A stretch of DNA of 64,000 nt, taken from the NCBI RefSeq assembly GCF_019711195.1, contig NZ_CP081299.1, positions 3,100,001-3,164,000 of the forward strand. Reading direction: 5' to 3'. Below are positions 34,859-43,735 of the stretch, piece by piece (positions within the stretch are counted from its first letter, which is position 1; each line of letters starts with the position of its first letter). Below the pieces are notes generated by a model. It did not search any database. It was not told where the DNA came from and was given only the letters and a program-made list of their open reading frames with translations. Both the position numbers and the translations under genes were made by a program. The stretch comes from Dyadobacter sp. NIV53 (GTDB taxonomy: Bacteria > Bacteroidota > Bacteroidia > Cytophagales > Spirosomataceae).

Positions 34859-36061
34859 ATGTCACAGCCCAAAGTAGTATTAGCGTTTAGTGGAGGATTG
34901 GATACCTCTTTTTGTGTAAAATATTTAGCTGAAGATAATGGCTACGAAGTTTACTCAGTTTTGGTAGATACCGGTGGTTTTTCGGAAGAAGACCTGAAAA
35001 CGATTGAGGCCAATGCTTATTCACTTGGCGTAAAAAAACATGTTACAATCTCCAAAACAAAAGATTACTATAACGATTGTATCAAATATCTGATTTTTGG
35101 AAATGTATTGAAAAATAATACTTATCCGCTTTCAGTGAGTGCGGAACGTGTTTTTCAGGCAGTTGCTGTTGCTGAATACGCTAAGGAAATCGGGGCAAGT
35201 GCTATTGCTCATGGAAGCACAGGTGCCGGAAATGATCAGGTCCGGTTTGATATGGCATTCCGTATTATTATTCCGGAAGCTGAAATTATTACGCCGATCC
35301 GTGATTTGAAACTTTCCCGTGAAGCTGAAATTGAATACTTAACTAAAAAAGGTGTTGGCCGCGAATGGGCAAAAGCTGCATACAGTATTAACAAAGGGCT
35401 TTGGGGAACATCTGTTGGAGGAAAAGAAACCCTGACTTCTGATCAGTATCTTCCCGAGTCTGCTTGGCCAACCCAGGTTACCAAAACTGAGCCGGAAACG
35501 ATCACACTGGAATTTGTTGAAGGTGAGTTGAAAAGTGTAGCCGGAGAAATTTTTGACAACCCGGTCCATGCTATTCAGAAACTGGCAGCTATTGCCCAGC
35601 CTTTTGGTATTGGCCGTGATATTCATGTGGGTGATACAATTATTGGTATCAAAGGCCGCGTTGGATTTGAAGCCGCAGCTCCGTTGGTTATCATCAAGGC
35701 GCATCATACTTTGGAAAAACATGTATTGAGCGAACAACAGCTTTACTGGAAAGAACAACTATCTAACTGGTATGGCAGCTTGCTGCACAAAGGCCAGTTT
35801 GTAGAGCCTGTTATGCGTAACATTGAAACATTTCTTGCTGATACACAAACGCATGTTACAGGAAAAGTTCACGTGCAACTGGCGCCATACCGTTTCCATA
35901 TAGAAGGTATCGAATCACCATTTGACCTGATGTCTTCAAAATTCGGAAGTTATGGCGAAATGAACAATGCCTGGACCGGCGATGATGTACGCGGTTTCTC
36001 AAAGGTTGCTTCTAATCAGGTGATGATTTATCAAAAAGTAAGCGAATCAGCAGAAAGTTAA
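34859..36061 (+). CDS. argG: Argininosuccinate synthase
   Basis: ArgG joins citrulline and aspartate using ATP. The 400-residue protein has the PP-loop ATP-binding motif AFSGGLDTSFCVKYL at residues 9-23, AHGSTGAGNDQVRFD for citrulline/aspartate binding (about 119-133), and SINKGLWGTSVGG. The start ATG 34859 lies about 54 bp after the upstream terminator. In this pathway free citrulline comes from deacylation of N-acylcitrulline by the M20 enzyme. argH is not in the window. Confidence 0.96.
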   Translation: MSQPKVVLAFSGGLDTSFCVKYLAEDNGYEVYSVLVDTGGFSEEDLKTIEANAYSLGVKKHVTISKTKDYYNDCIKYLIFGNVLKNNTYPLSVSAERVFQAVAVAEYAKEIGASAIAHGSTGAGNDQVRFDMAFRIIIPEAEIITPIRDLKLSREAEIEYLTKKGVGREWAKAAYSINKGLWGTSVGGKETLTSDQYLPESAWPTQVTKTEPETITLEFVEGELKSVAGEIFDNPVHAIQKLAAIAQPFGIGRDIHVGDTIIGIKGRVGFEAAAPLVIIKAHHTLEKHVLSEQQLYWKEQLSNWYGSLLHKGQFVEPVMRNIETFLADTQTHVTGKVHVQLAPYRFHIEGIESPFDLMSSKFGSYGEMNNAWTGDDVRGFSKVASNQVMIYQKVSESAES

Positions 36062-36095
36062 AAGTTTAGGAGTTTAAAGTTCAGGAGTAAAGCTC

Positions 36096-36458
36096 ATGCA
36101 AAATTATCAAGATTTGAAAGTCTGGCAGAAATCTCATCAACTTGTTCTGGAGATTTATCAACTTACTAATAACTTTCCAAAAAATGAAATGTTTGGGCTT
36201 ACTTCTCAAATGCGTAGAGCAACAGTTTCTATATCTGCTAATTTGGCCGAAGGTTGTGGTAAAAAAGGTGTCCTCGACATTGCCAATTTTTTCCAAATTT
36301 CACTCGGTTCATTGCATGAAACAGAATATTATCTTCTACTTAGCAAAGACTTAAACTATATATCTATCGAAGTATTTGAAAGAAGAAATTTAGAGATCAA
36401 AGAGATCAAGGCAATGTTAATCTCTTTGATTAAAAAAGTTCGTAACCCTCAAATCTAA
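36096..36458 (+). CDS. Four-helix-bundle protein (S23/23S rRNA intervening-sequence type)
   Basis: A 120-residue protein of the S23 four-helix-bundle family (TIGR02436 type). The diagnostic run is LKVWQKSHQLVLEIYQLT near the start, then GLTSQMRRATVSISANLAEGCG and SLGSLHETEYYLLLSKDL. The family was first seen inside 23S rRNA intervening sequences and occurs scattered in Bacteroidota genomes; its function is unknown. Here it is inserted between argG and argC, flanked by low-complexity direct repeats (AGTTTAGGAGTTTAAAGTTCAGGAG before, AACTCATTAACTAATAAAC after), which suggests mobility. It is on the operon strand and likely co-transcribed. Confidence 0.9.
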   Translation: MQNYQDLKVWQKSHQLVLEIYQLTNNFPKNEMFGLTSQMRRATVSISANLAEGCGKKGVLDIANFFQISLGSLHETEYYLLLSKDLNYISIEVFERRNLEIKEIKAMLISLIKKVRNPQI

Positions 36459-36472
36459 TTCTAATGTAACTC

Positions 36473-37480
36473 ATGAACTCATTAACTAATAAACTAATAA
36501 ACTCTATTAACATTGGAATAATAGGTGCGGCGGGTTATACGGGTGGGGAATTGCTGAGAATTGTCATTAACCATCCGAATATTAACATTGCTTTTGCACA
36601 TAGTAAAAGTCAGGTAGGAAAGCCGGTTTATACAACACATACGGATCTGTTGGGTGATACCGACCTAACCTTTTCAGGAGAAGAAATACAGGCACTCTTA
36701 AATAAGGAAAACTTACAAGCCATTTTTCTTTGCTCCGGACATGGAGAATCGCATAAATTTCTGAATGAATATACCGTTCCTGATACTATTAAAATCATTG
36801 ATCTTAGTACGGACTTTCGGGATGAATCAAACGGGTTTATTTACGGACTTCCTGAACTACAAAAAGAGAAGATCAAAACGGCAACAAAAATTGCCAATCC
36901 GGGATGTTTTGCAACGAGTATCCAATTGGCCATTTTGCCATTGGCTGCTGCGAATCTGATCAAGGATGATATTCATGTAAGTGCGGTGACAGGAAGTACC
37001 GGAGCAGGACAGTCGCTGAGTGCTACTACGCATTTTACCTGGCGGAATAATAATGTTTCCATTTATAAAGCTTTTACACATCAGCATCTCACTGAGATTA
37101 AAATGAGCCTTGGGAAGTTGCAAAACGGTTTCGACAAAGCAGTTAATTTTATTCCATATAGAGGCGATTTTACCCGTGGGATTATGGCAAATGTTTATAC
37201 CCGTTTTGAAGGTTCGCTGAATGAAGCAAATGAATTGTATAAAAGTTACTACGTATCCCATCCGTTTACGCATGTCAGCGAAATACCTATTGATATAAAA
37301 CAAGTTGTTAATACCAACAAAGGCCTGATTCATTTGGAAGTACATGATGGACAATTATTGATTACCAGTATTATAGATAATTTAACAAAAGGTGCTTCCG
37401 GTCAGGCAGTTCAGAATCTAAATCTGCTATTCGGGTTGCCAGAAGATACGGGTTTAAGATTAAAGGCTCCTGCTTTTTAA
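36473..37480 (+). CDS. argC: N-acetyl-gamma-glutamyl-phosphate reductase
   Basis: ArgC reduces N-acylglutamyl phosphate to the semialdehyde. Features: Rossmann GAAGYTGGELLRI at about residues 18-30, catalytic Cys in IANPGCFATSIQLA (about 143), and the His in TRGIMANVYTRF-adjacent segment FIPYRGDFTRG. The annotated ATG at 36473 adds about ten residues (NSLTNKLINS) encoded by a low-complexity ACTAATAAACT repeat; a later start near INIGIIG is more typical of the family but lacks an ATG. argD follows. Confidence 0.94.
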   Translation: MNSLTNKLINSINIGIIGAAGYTGGELLRIVINHPNINIAFAHSKSQVGKPVYTTHTDLLGDTDLTFSGEEIQALLNKENLQAIFLCSGHGESHKFLNEYTVPDTIKIIDLSTDFRDESNGFIYGLPELQKEKIKTATKIANPGCFATSIQLAILPLAAANLIKDDIHVSAVTGSTGAGQSLSATTHFTWRNNNVSIYKAFTHQHLTEIKMSLGKLQNGFDKAVNFIPYRGDFTRGIMANVYTRFEGSLNEANELYKSYYVSHPFTHVSEIPIDIKQVVNTNKGLIHLEVHDGQLLITSIIDNLTKGASGQAVQNLNLLFGLPEDTGLRLKAPAF

Positions 37481-37489
37481 ATTTAAACG

Positions 37490-37580
37490 CAGGGTTAAGA
37501 AGTTAAGCGCAGAGAGGACGCTAAACTTTTTAAGCTCTGTGAAACTCTGTGATTTAAAACTCATTTCCTCTGCGGTTAAA
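37490..37580 (+). repeat. CGCAGAG-type dispersed intergenic repeat
   Basis: The gap between argC and argD contains ACGCAGGGTTAAGAAGTTAA, AGCGCAGAGAGGACGC, CTCTGTGAAACTCTGTG and TCCTCTGCGG. This CGCAGAG/CTCTGCG family is a short intergenic repeat that I recall from many Bacteroidota and other genomes. It can fold back on itself between the arms. Confidence 0.5.
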
Positions 37581-37593
37581 ACTACCTGAAACT

Positions 37594-38727
37594 ATGTCAC
37601 ATTTATTTGATGTATATCCAATTTATGATATTGAGCCTGTAAAAGCACAGGGAAGTTATTTGTGGGATCAAAATGGCACAAAATATCTGGATCTATATGG
37701 CGGCCATGCGGTAATTTCCGTTGGGCATTGTCATCCGTATTATGTGGATATGCTCACTAAGCAGCTTAATGCGATCAGTTTTTATTCTAATTCTGTCAAA
37801 ATTTCTTTGCAGGAAGAACTGGCTGAAAAATTGGGAGATCTTTCCGGTTATCCGGATTATAAATTATTCCTGTGCAATTCAGGAGCCGAAGCCAATGAAA
37901 ATGCTTTAAAACTGGCATCTTTCCATAACGGCCGGACTAAAGTTATTTCATTTACAAAATCATTTCATGGCCGTACAGCCGGTGCCGTTGCTGCAACAGA
38001 TAATCTTTCTATAGTAGCACCAATTAATTATAATAAACACGTTTCGTTTTTACCTTTTAATAATATTGAATCAGCAGAAAACGGTATTACGGATGAAGTC
38101 TGTGCAGTTATTGTTGAAGGTATCCAGGGTGTTGGCGGGATCAACGTGTGTACCGACGAATTCCTGCAAACATTACGTCGTAAGTGTGACGAAACGGGTG
38201 CCATTCTAATTCTGGACAGCGTACAGTGTGGTTATGGACGGACAGGAAAATTCTTTTCACACCAGTTCAGCGGTATTGATCCGGATATAATTTCTATGGC
38301 CAAAGGTATGGGAAATGGTTTTCCGATCGGAGGAATTTTAATATCGCCTAAGTTCAAAGCAAGTTATGGTTTGCTGGGAACTACATTTGGTGGAAATCAC
38401 TTGGCCTGCGCTGCCGGTGTGGCGGTTTTGGATATTATGAAAAATGAAAATCTCCTGGAAAACGCTGCTGAAATTGGAGAATATCTTTTCAAAGGCATTC
38501 AGGAAATTGGCGGATATAAAGAATTGAGAGGACGTGGATTAATGATTGGTATTGAATACGATTTCCCTGTTAAAGATCTTAGAAATAAATTATTGTTTGA
38601 ACACAAAATGTTCACTGGCGTCGCCGGGGTCAATACTATTCGGTTATTACCTTCATTGGCGCTGGGGAAGGAAGAGGCGGATTTATTCTTAGAAGTATTA
38701 CGAATTGAAGTAGGCAGTCTTATTTAA
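37594..38727 (+). CDS. argD: Acetylornithine aminotransferase family protein
   Basis: A 377-residue class III PLP aminotransferase. PLP-binding features: NSGAEANENALKLAS (about 98-112), the Asp in LILDSVQCGYGRTGKF, and the Schiff-base Lys in ISMAKGMGNGFPIGG near residue 236. Phosphate-contact Thr in TTFGGNHLACAAG follows. In the arginine operon it converts N-acylglutamate semialdehyde to N-acylornithine. The acyl specificity cannot be read from the sequence. Confidence 0.93.
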   Translation: MSHLFDVYPIYDIEPVKAQGSYLWDQNGTKYLDLYGGHAVISVGHCHPYYVDMLTKQLNAISFYSNSVKISLQEELAEKLGDLSGYPDYKLFLCNSGAEANENALKLASFHNGRTKVISFTKSFHGRTAGAVAATDNLSIVAPINYNKHVSFLPFNNIESAENGITDEVCAVIVEGIQGVGGINVCTDEFLQTLRRKCDETGAILILDSVQCGYGRTGKFFSHQFSGIDPDIISMAKGMGNGFPIGGILISPKFKASYGLLGTTFGGNHLACAAGVAVLDIMKNENLLENAAEIGEYLFKGIQEIGGYKELRGRGLMIGIEYDFPVKDLRNKLLFEHKMFTGVAGVNTIRLLPSLALGKEEADLFLEVLRIEVGSLI

Positions 38728-38857
38728 CGCAATGGATACATTTAATACTATAGAAAAAAGATTGTAAATAGATTATAATAGTTTTGCGTCTTCGCAACCA
38801 AATCCATTGCGAAAACCAAAGCGCATATTGCGTTTAAATACATCACCAAAACAATCA

Positions 38858-39805
38858 ATGAAACATTTCCTTTCCCTAGAAGACGTAGCTGACCTTCCAC
38901 AATTGATTTCGAGTGGTATTGCGGCGAAACGCAATCCATTTGCTGATATAGAACTTGGTAAAAATAAAACAATAGGGCTTCTGTTCTTTAATTCGAGTTT
39001 AAGAACCCGTATCAGTACTCAAAAAGCGGCTCAAAATCTGGGTTTGAACGTCATTATCATGAATGTCGGACAGGATGGCTGGGGGCTTGAAATGGAGGAA
39101 GGAGTGATTATGAACGGTGACAAGGCTGAGCATGTAAAGGAAGCTGCTGCCGTGATCGGACGTTACTGTAACATCATTGGAATACGCTCTTTTGCTGGTT
39201 TGCAGGATCGTGATAAAGATTATCAGGAAATGGTATTTCAGCAATTTAAAAAATACGCCGATGTCCCGATAGTGAACCTCGAATCTGCAACACGTCATCC
39301 GCTGCAATCTCTGGCGGATTGCATTACTATTGAAGAATTTAAATTAAAACAACGCCCGAAAGTTGTACTTACCTGGCTTCCTCATTTTAAAGCGCTGCCA
39401 CAGGCAGTTGCCAATTCGTTTTGTGAATGGATGAACCCTATGGACGTAGAACTGGTGATTACGCATCCGGAGGGATATGACCTGGCTCCCGAATTTGTAG
39501 GCAAAGGCCAGGTTATTTATGATCAGGATAAGGCTTTGGAAGGAGCCGACTTTGTATATGGCAAAAACTGGTCTTCATTTACAAATTATGGGCAGGTTTT
39601 AACAAGCGATCCGTCGTGGATGCTTACCGAAACAAAAATGGCCCTGACTGATAACGGAAAATTCATGCATTGCCTGCCATTAAGGAGAAATATGAAAGTA
39701 GCCGATGAGGTATTGGATGGCCCGCGTTCGCTGGTGATTGAAGAAGCTGCCAACCGGGAATGGTCGGCACAGGCTGTGTTGAAAGAAATACTTTTAGGCT
39801 TATAA
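38858..39805 (+). CDS. argF': N-acylornithine carbamoyltransferase (acetyl- or succinylornithine type)
   Basis: A 315-residue transcarbamylase from ATG 38858 (a TTG at 38807 is less likely). The carbamoyl phosphate motif is FFNSSLRTRIS (43-53) in place of STRTR, typical of the N-acylornithine enzymes; HPLQSLAD and a late HCLPLRRNMKV complete the site. The sequence aligns without gaps to the Bacteroides fragilis N-succinylornithine enzyme as I recall it. At residue 90, where that enzyme has Pro (succinyl) and the Xanthomonas enzyme Glu (acetyl), this protein has Ala in NGDKAEH. Product is N-acylcitrulline, deacylated by the M20 enzyme. Substrate preference is open. Confidence 0.88.
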   Translation: MKHFLSLEDVADLPQLISSGIAAKRNPFADIELGKNKTIGLLFFNSSLRTRISTQKAAQNLGLNVIIMNVGQDGWGLEMEEGVIMNGDKAEHVKEAAAVIGRYCNIIGIRSFAGLQDRDKDYQEMVFQQFKKYADVPIVNLESATRHPLQSLADCITIEEFKLKQRPKVVLTWLPHFKALPQAVANSFCEWMNPMDVELVITHPEGYDLAPEFVGKGQVIYDQDKALEGADFVYGKNWSSFTNYGQVLTSDPSWMLTETKMALTDNGKFMHCLPLRRNMKVADEVLDGPRSLVIEEAANREWSAQAVLKEILLGL

Positions 39806-39900
39806 TATTAAAAGCTGATGTGCAGCGAACTTTATAGTTATGCGCATCAGTTTAATAAATACAATATTTCACCTTGAATATTATAAATTTAACTACTTCA

Positions 39901-40962
39901 ATGCATACCAATACATTGACCCAGGCTTCAATCTCACAGAAAAAAGCAATTGGGAAAACAGGTGTTCTCATCGTTAACCTGGGTACTCCGGATAGCCCTT
40001 CGGTACCTGACGTAAGAAAATACCTCCGGGAGTTTTTGATGGATGAACGGGTAATTGATATCCCTTATCTGAATCGCTGGTTGCTGATCAATCTGATTAT
40101 AGCACCTTTCCGGGCACCGAAATCCGCAAAAATTTACCGGCAATTATGGACTCCGGCAGGATCACCATTAAAAATTTACGGCTATTCTGTTGAAGAAAAA
40201 TTACAAAAGGCATTAGGAGAAAACTATGTGGTTAAACTTGCTATGCGTTATCAAAGCCCAAGTATTGAAAGCGGCTTAAATGAACTACGTAAAGAATGCC
40301 TTTCTGAAATTATTGTCGTTCCTTTTTTTCCTCAGTATGCCTCTGCATCAACAGGTTCGGTGTACAAAAAAGTTATGGAAGTAGTGAAAGACTGGGAAGT
40401 ACTTCCTGAAATCCGGTTTGTTAACCGATTCCTTGATCATCCAAAATTTGTTGAAGGATTTGTTAATCTTGGCAAAAAATACATGGCACAAAGAGATTAC
40501 GACCACTTTGTGTTCAGCTATCATGGAATTCCCGAAAGACAAATTACAAAAGGAGATGTTGCCAATGTTTGCCAGTTTGGAACTTGCTGTGATAAACTCG
40601 ATGCCAGGAATCAGCATTGTTACCGTGCTCAATGTTATGAAACTACGCGATTATTTGTAAAGGGAATGGGAATTCCGGAAGGCAAATACACGGTTGCTTT
40701 TCAATCACGACTTGGTAAAACGCCCTGGATAAAACCTTATACGGATGAAATAATACCCGAACTTGCAAAAAAAGGAATTAAAAGTGTATTAGCTTTCTCA
40801 CCTGCTTTTGTAGCTGATTGTCTGGAAACTACGATTGAAGTTGGCGATGAATATAAAGAAATATTCGAGAAAGAAGGCGGTGAACACTGGCAGCTTGTGG
40901 AAAGCCTGAATGACAGTGACATCTGGATTGAAACGCTGGAAGATCTCGTTAAAAATGCATAA
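39901..40962 (+). CDS. hemH: Ferrochelatase
   Basis: HemH inserts Fe(II) into protoporphyrin to form haem. From ATG 39901 it has 353 residues. Visible: GVLIVNLGTPDSP at the start, FLMDERVIDIP, the metal-binding His in FSYHGIPERQ (about 202), and the Glu-containing SPAFVADCLETTIEVGDEY near the C-terminus. A Cys-rich segment (CQFGTCCDKLDARNQHCYRAQC) resembles the loop that in some ferrochelatases holds an iron-sulfur cluster, though the spacing is unusual. TTG 39874 is an alternative start. It is convergent with the cysteine desulfurase gene. Confidence 0.95.
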   Translation: MHTNTLTQASISQKKAIGKTGVLIVNLGTPDSPSVPDVRKYLREFLMDERVIDIPYLNRWLLINLIIAPFRAPKSAKIYRQLWTPAGSPLKIYGYSVEEKLQKALGENYVVKLAMRYQSPSIESGLNELRKECLSEIIVVPFFPQYASASTGSVYKKVMEVVKDWEVLPEIRFVNRFLDHPKFVEGFVNLGKKYMAQRDYDHFVFSYHGIPERQITKGDVANVCQFGTCCDKLDARNQHCYRAQCYETTRLFVKGMGIPEGKYTVAFQSRLGKTPWIKPYTDEIIPELAKKGIKSVLAFSPAFVADCLETTIEVGDEYKEIFEKEGGEHWQLVESLNDSDIWIETLEDLVKNA

Positions 40963-40973
40963 TTTATCAAAAT

Positions 40974-41062
40974 AGAGAAGTCAAGTCTGGGCGACCCCGT
41001 CTCGGCGACCCCGTCTCGGTGACCCCGTCTTGGCGGCCCCGTTTCAGAAACCTGACTTCTCT
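40974..41062. repeat. 14-bp tandem repeat inside an inverted repeat (copy 1)
   Basis: AGAGAAGTCAAGTCT at 40974-40988 and TGACTTCTCT at 41053-41062 bracket four copies of a 14-bp unit, GGCGACCCCGTCTC-like. The GC-rich core contrasts with the AT-rich genome. It lies between convergent genes and could also end transcription. A second copy is at 62868-62970. Confidence 0.85.
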
Positions 41063-41072
41063 TTATCTTTGC

Positions 41073-42221
41073 TTATAACAAAACAGATTCTTTGCGATAC
41101 AGCTCTGCAAGTGTACCAACTGCATAATCAATCTCTTGCTCTGTATTATATTTTCCGAATGAGAACCTTACATTCGCTCTTTCAGGATCAATTTGGAGTT
41201 CATTTAAAACATGTGAGCCGATCTCAGTTCCGCTGGAACAGGCACTTCCGCCAGATACAGCGATTCCTGCAATATCCAGGTTAAACAAAAGCATATCACT
41301 TATATCAGAAGGTGGAAGGCTTACATTCAAAACGGTATAAAGGCTGTTTTCAAGCTGGCCTGACTGACCATTGAACCGGATTCCTTCAATGTTTTCGCTC
41401 AACTTCTGAATCATCCTGCTTTTCAGATTTTCTATATGGCTGCGATGTGAATCCATATCCCGGTAAGCAATTTCCAAAGCTTTTGCCAAACCTACAATAC
41501 CGTATACGTTTTCGGTCCCGCCACGCATATTACGCTCCTGCGCACCACCGTGTAAATATGGATAAATCTTAATTCCTGGCCTTACATACAGAAAACCTAT
41601 CCCTTTCGGCCCATTGAATTTATGAGCAGCCCCAACTATAAAATTAGCTTTCAGTTGCTGAAGATCATGTTTGTAGTGACCCATCGTCTGTACGGTATCA
41701 CAATGAAATAACGCATTATATTTCACACATAATTCACCAACAGTATCAAGATCAAGCAGGTTGCCGATCTCATTATTTCCATGCATCAAAGAAACCAGTG
41801 ATCTTGAATGCGTTTTCAGCAAATGTTCCAAATGTGGAAGATCAACTACTCCATTTTCATTCAGGTCTACAAAACTCAGCTCAATCTGTCCGGTTTTTTG
41901 AAGATGTTCCAAAGTATGCAGGACTGCATGATGCTCAATTCTGGAAGTAATCGCATGCTTCAAACCCAGTGTTTCTATACTTGACCGAATGGCAGTATTA
42001 TCTGCTTCGGTTCCTCCGGAAGTAAAAAATATTTCCGAAGGCGCTGCATTCAATATACCGGCAATCTGTTTTCTTGCTCTTTCTATCACCGAGCGCGCAG
42101 CACGGCCATATGAATGGATTGACGATGGATTGCCAAATTGTTCCCGCATGATTGGAAGCATTGCATCCAGCACTTCGGGGTCAAGAGGCGTAGTGGCAGC
42201 ATTGTCCAGATAAACCTTCAT
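41073..42221 (-). CDS. Cysteine desulfurase (NifS/IscS family)
   Basis: A 382-residue PLP enzyme that takes sulfur from cysteine for iron-sulfur clusters and thio-cofactors. The PLP Lys is in GAAHKFNGPKGIGF (about 203), the His in RIEHHAVLHTL stacks on PLP, TSGGTEADNTAI binds phosphate, and the catalytic Cys loop reads VSGGSACSSGTEIGSHVL near 322. Long loop length marks the IscS/NifS group I. It has no adjacent scaffold gene. glmM lies 2 bp upstream in the same orientation. Confidence 0.93.
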   Translation of the reverse strand: MKVYLDNAATTPLDPEVLDAMLPIMREQFGNPSSIHSYGRAARSVIERARKQIAGILNAAPSEIFFTSGGTEADNTAIRSSIETLGLKHAITSRIEHHAVLHTLEHLQKTGQIELSFVDLNENGVVDLPHLEHLLKTHSRSLVSLMHGNNEIGNLLDLDTVGELCVKYNALFHCDTVQTMGHYKHDLQQLKANFIVGAAHKFNGPKGIGFLYVRPGIKIYPYLHGGAQERNMRGGTENVYGIVGLAKALEIAYRDMDSHRSHIENLKSRMIQKLSENIEGIRFNGQSGQLENSLYTVLNVSLPPSDISDMLLFNLDIAGIAVSGGSACSSGTEIGSHVLNELQIDPERANVRFSFGKYNTEQEIDYAVGTLAELYRKESVLL

Positions 42222-42223
42222 TG

Positions 42224-43627
42224 TTAATTTTTTGGTTCTGAGATAATCTCTTTAATATCAGAAATTATTTTGTTGGCTAGATTAATTGCGGTTGTCTGTG
42301 TTTCCGATTCAGAGTAAATACGAATAATCGGCTCCGTATTTGACCTGCGCAAGTGAACCCATTCATGGTCAAACTCTATCCGGACGCCATCAATAATGCT
42401 CAATGGCTGTTTTGAATATTTGGATTGAATACGACTCAGGATATTGTCAACATTAATATCAGGAGTTAACTCGATTTTATTTTTAGAAATATAATAACCC
42501 GGATACGACTTTCTTAAAACAGAGGCGGTTTTACCAAATTTTGCCAAGTGTGTAAGAAAGAGTGCAATACCAACCAAAGCATCCCGGCCATAATGGCTTT
42601 CAGGATAAATTACTCCACCATTTCCTTCTCCACCAATGATGGCATTGTGCTGCTTCATCATCGCTACCACATTTACCTCTCCTACTGCGGAAGCAAAATA
42701 TTGTCCTCCGGCTTTTACGGTTATATCGCGTAAAGCTGCTGTGGATGACAAATTTGAAACCGTATTTCCAACACTGTTTTTAAGCACATAATCTGCAACA
42801 GCTACCAATGTATATTCTTCTCCAAACGGACTTCCGTCTTCACACATCAACGCCAGCCTGTCCACATCCGGATCTACTACAATACCCAGATTATATGAAC
42901 CGTCTTTTAGTTCTTTACTGATTTCCCTTAAATGTTCAGGCAGCGGCTCCGGATTGTGTGCAAAATTACCAGTTGGATCACAATTTAATTTTTTGACATT
43001 TTTGACTGACACACCCAAAGCTTCCAGCAACATAGGAACGGCAATTCCACCCGTTGAATTGACTGCATCAACAACAATACGAAAATTAGCAGCTTTGATC
43101 GCTTCAATATCGACTAATGGAAGTGCCAGGATATGGTCAATATGTTTCTGGAGATACGTATTATCAATACTGTAACTACCAAGTTTTTTAACGTCAACAA
43201 AAATAAAATCTTCTTCATCGGCAATTCTTAAAACTTCCGCACCTTCTGCCTCAGAAATAAATTCTCCATCGTGATTAAGCAGTTTCAGGGCATTCCATTG
43301 AATTGGATTGTGGCTTGCGGTCAGAATAATTCCTCCACCCGCATGCTCCATAGTAACTGCAATCTCAACAGTTGGAGTAGTGGACAGACCTAAATCTATT
43401 ACACTTAAACCTACCCCCTGCAAAGTAGCAGCAACAAGCCGGCTTACCATTTCACCTGAAAGGCGGGCGTCACGACCGATTATAACTTTTAAATTTTGTG
43501 GATTAGTACGTCGTAGCCATGTTCCATAAGCAGCTGCGAATTTTACAACATCAATCGGAGTCAGCCCCTCGCCGGATTTACCACCAACAATACCTCTGAT
43601 CCCTGATATAGATTTTATTAACGTCAC
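42224..43627 (-). CDS. glmM: Phosphoglucosamine mutase
   Basis: A 467-residue alpha-D-phosphohexomutase that interconverts glucosamine-6- and -1-phosphate for peptidoglycan and LPS. The catalytic Ser loop is LTASHNPIQWNALK (about 100-113), the metal site DPDVDRLAL (about 238-246), the sugar loop GGEGNGGVIYP, and the phosphate loop RRSNTEPIIRIY. The family in Bacteroidota often has 460-470 residues. The start is GTG at 43627, after a promoter-like -7 element. The cysteine desulfurase gene follows. Confidence 0.92.
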   Translation of the reverse strand: MTLIKSISGIRGIVGGKSGEGLTPIDVVKFAAAYGTWLRRTNPQNLKVIIGRDARLSGEMVSRLVAATLQGVGLSVIDLGLSTTPTVEIAVTMEHAGGGIILTASHNPIQWNALKLLNHDGEFISEAEGAEVLRIADEEDFIFVDVKKLGSYSIDNTYLQKHIDHILALPLVDIEAIKAANFRIVVDAVNSTGGIAVPMLLEALGVSVKNVKKLNCDPTGNFAHNPEPLPEHLREISKELKDGSYNLGIVVDPDVDRLALMCEDGSPFGEEYTLVAVADYVLKNSVGNTVSNLSSTAALRDITVKAGGQYFASAVGEVNVVAMMKQHNAIIGGEGNGGVIYPESHYGRDALVGIALFLTHLAKFGKTASVLRKSYPGYYISKNKIELTPDINVDNILSRIQSKYSKQPLSIIDGVRIEFDHEWVHLRRSNTEPIIRIYSESETQTTAINLANKIISDIKEIISEPKN

Positions 43628-43655
43628 GATCTAAATTCCTCTGTTTGTTTGGGTA

Positions 43656-43663
43656 CAAAAATA
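43656..43663 (-). promoter_or_regulatory. -7 element of glmM
   Basis: TATTTTTG on the minus strand matches TAnnTTTG exactly, 28 bp before the GTG start. Confidence 0.55.
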
Positions 43664-43735
43664 CTAAATTTCCTATGCCTTAACTGCTTTTCTTGAAACA
43701 ATAGTAACTATTGATTAAAAGGGCTTCAAGAAGCA

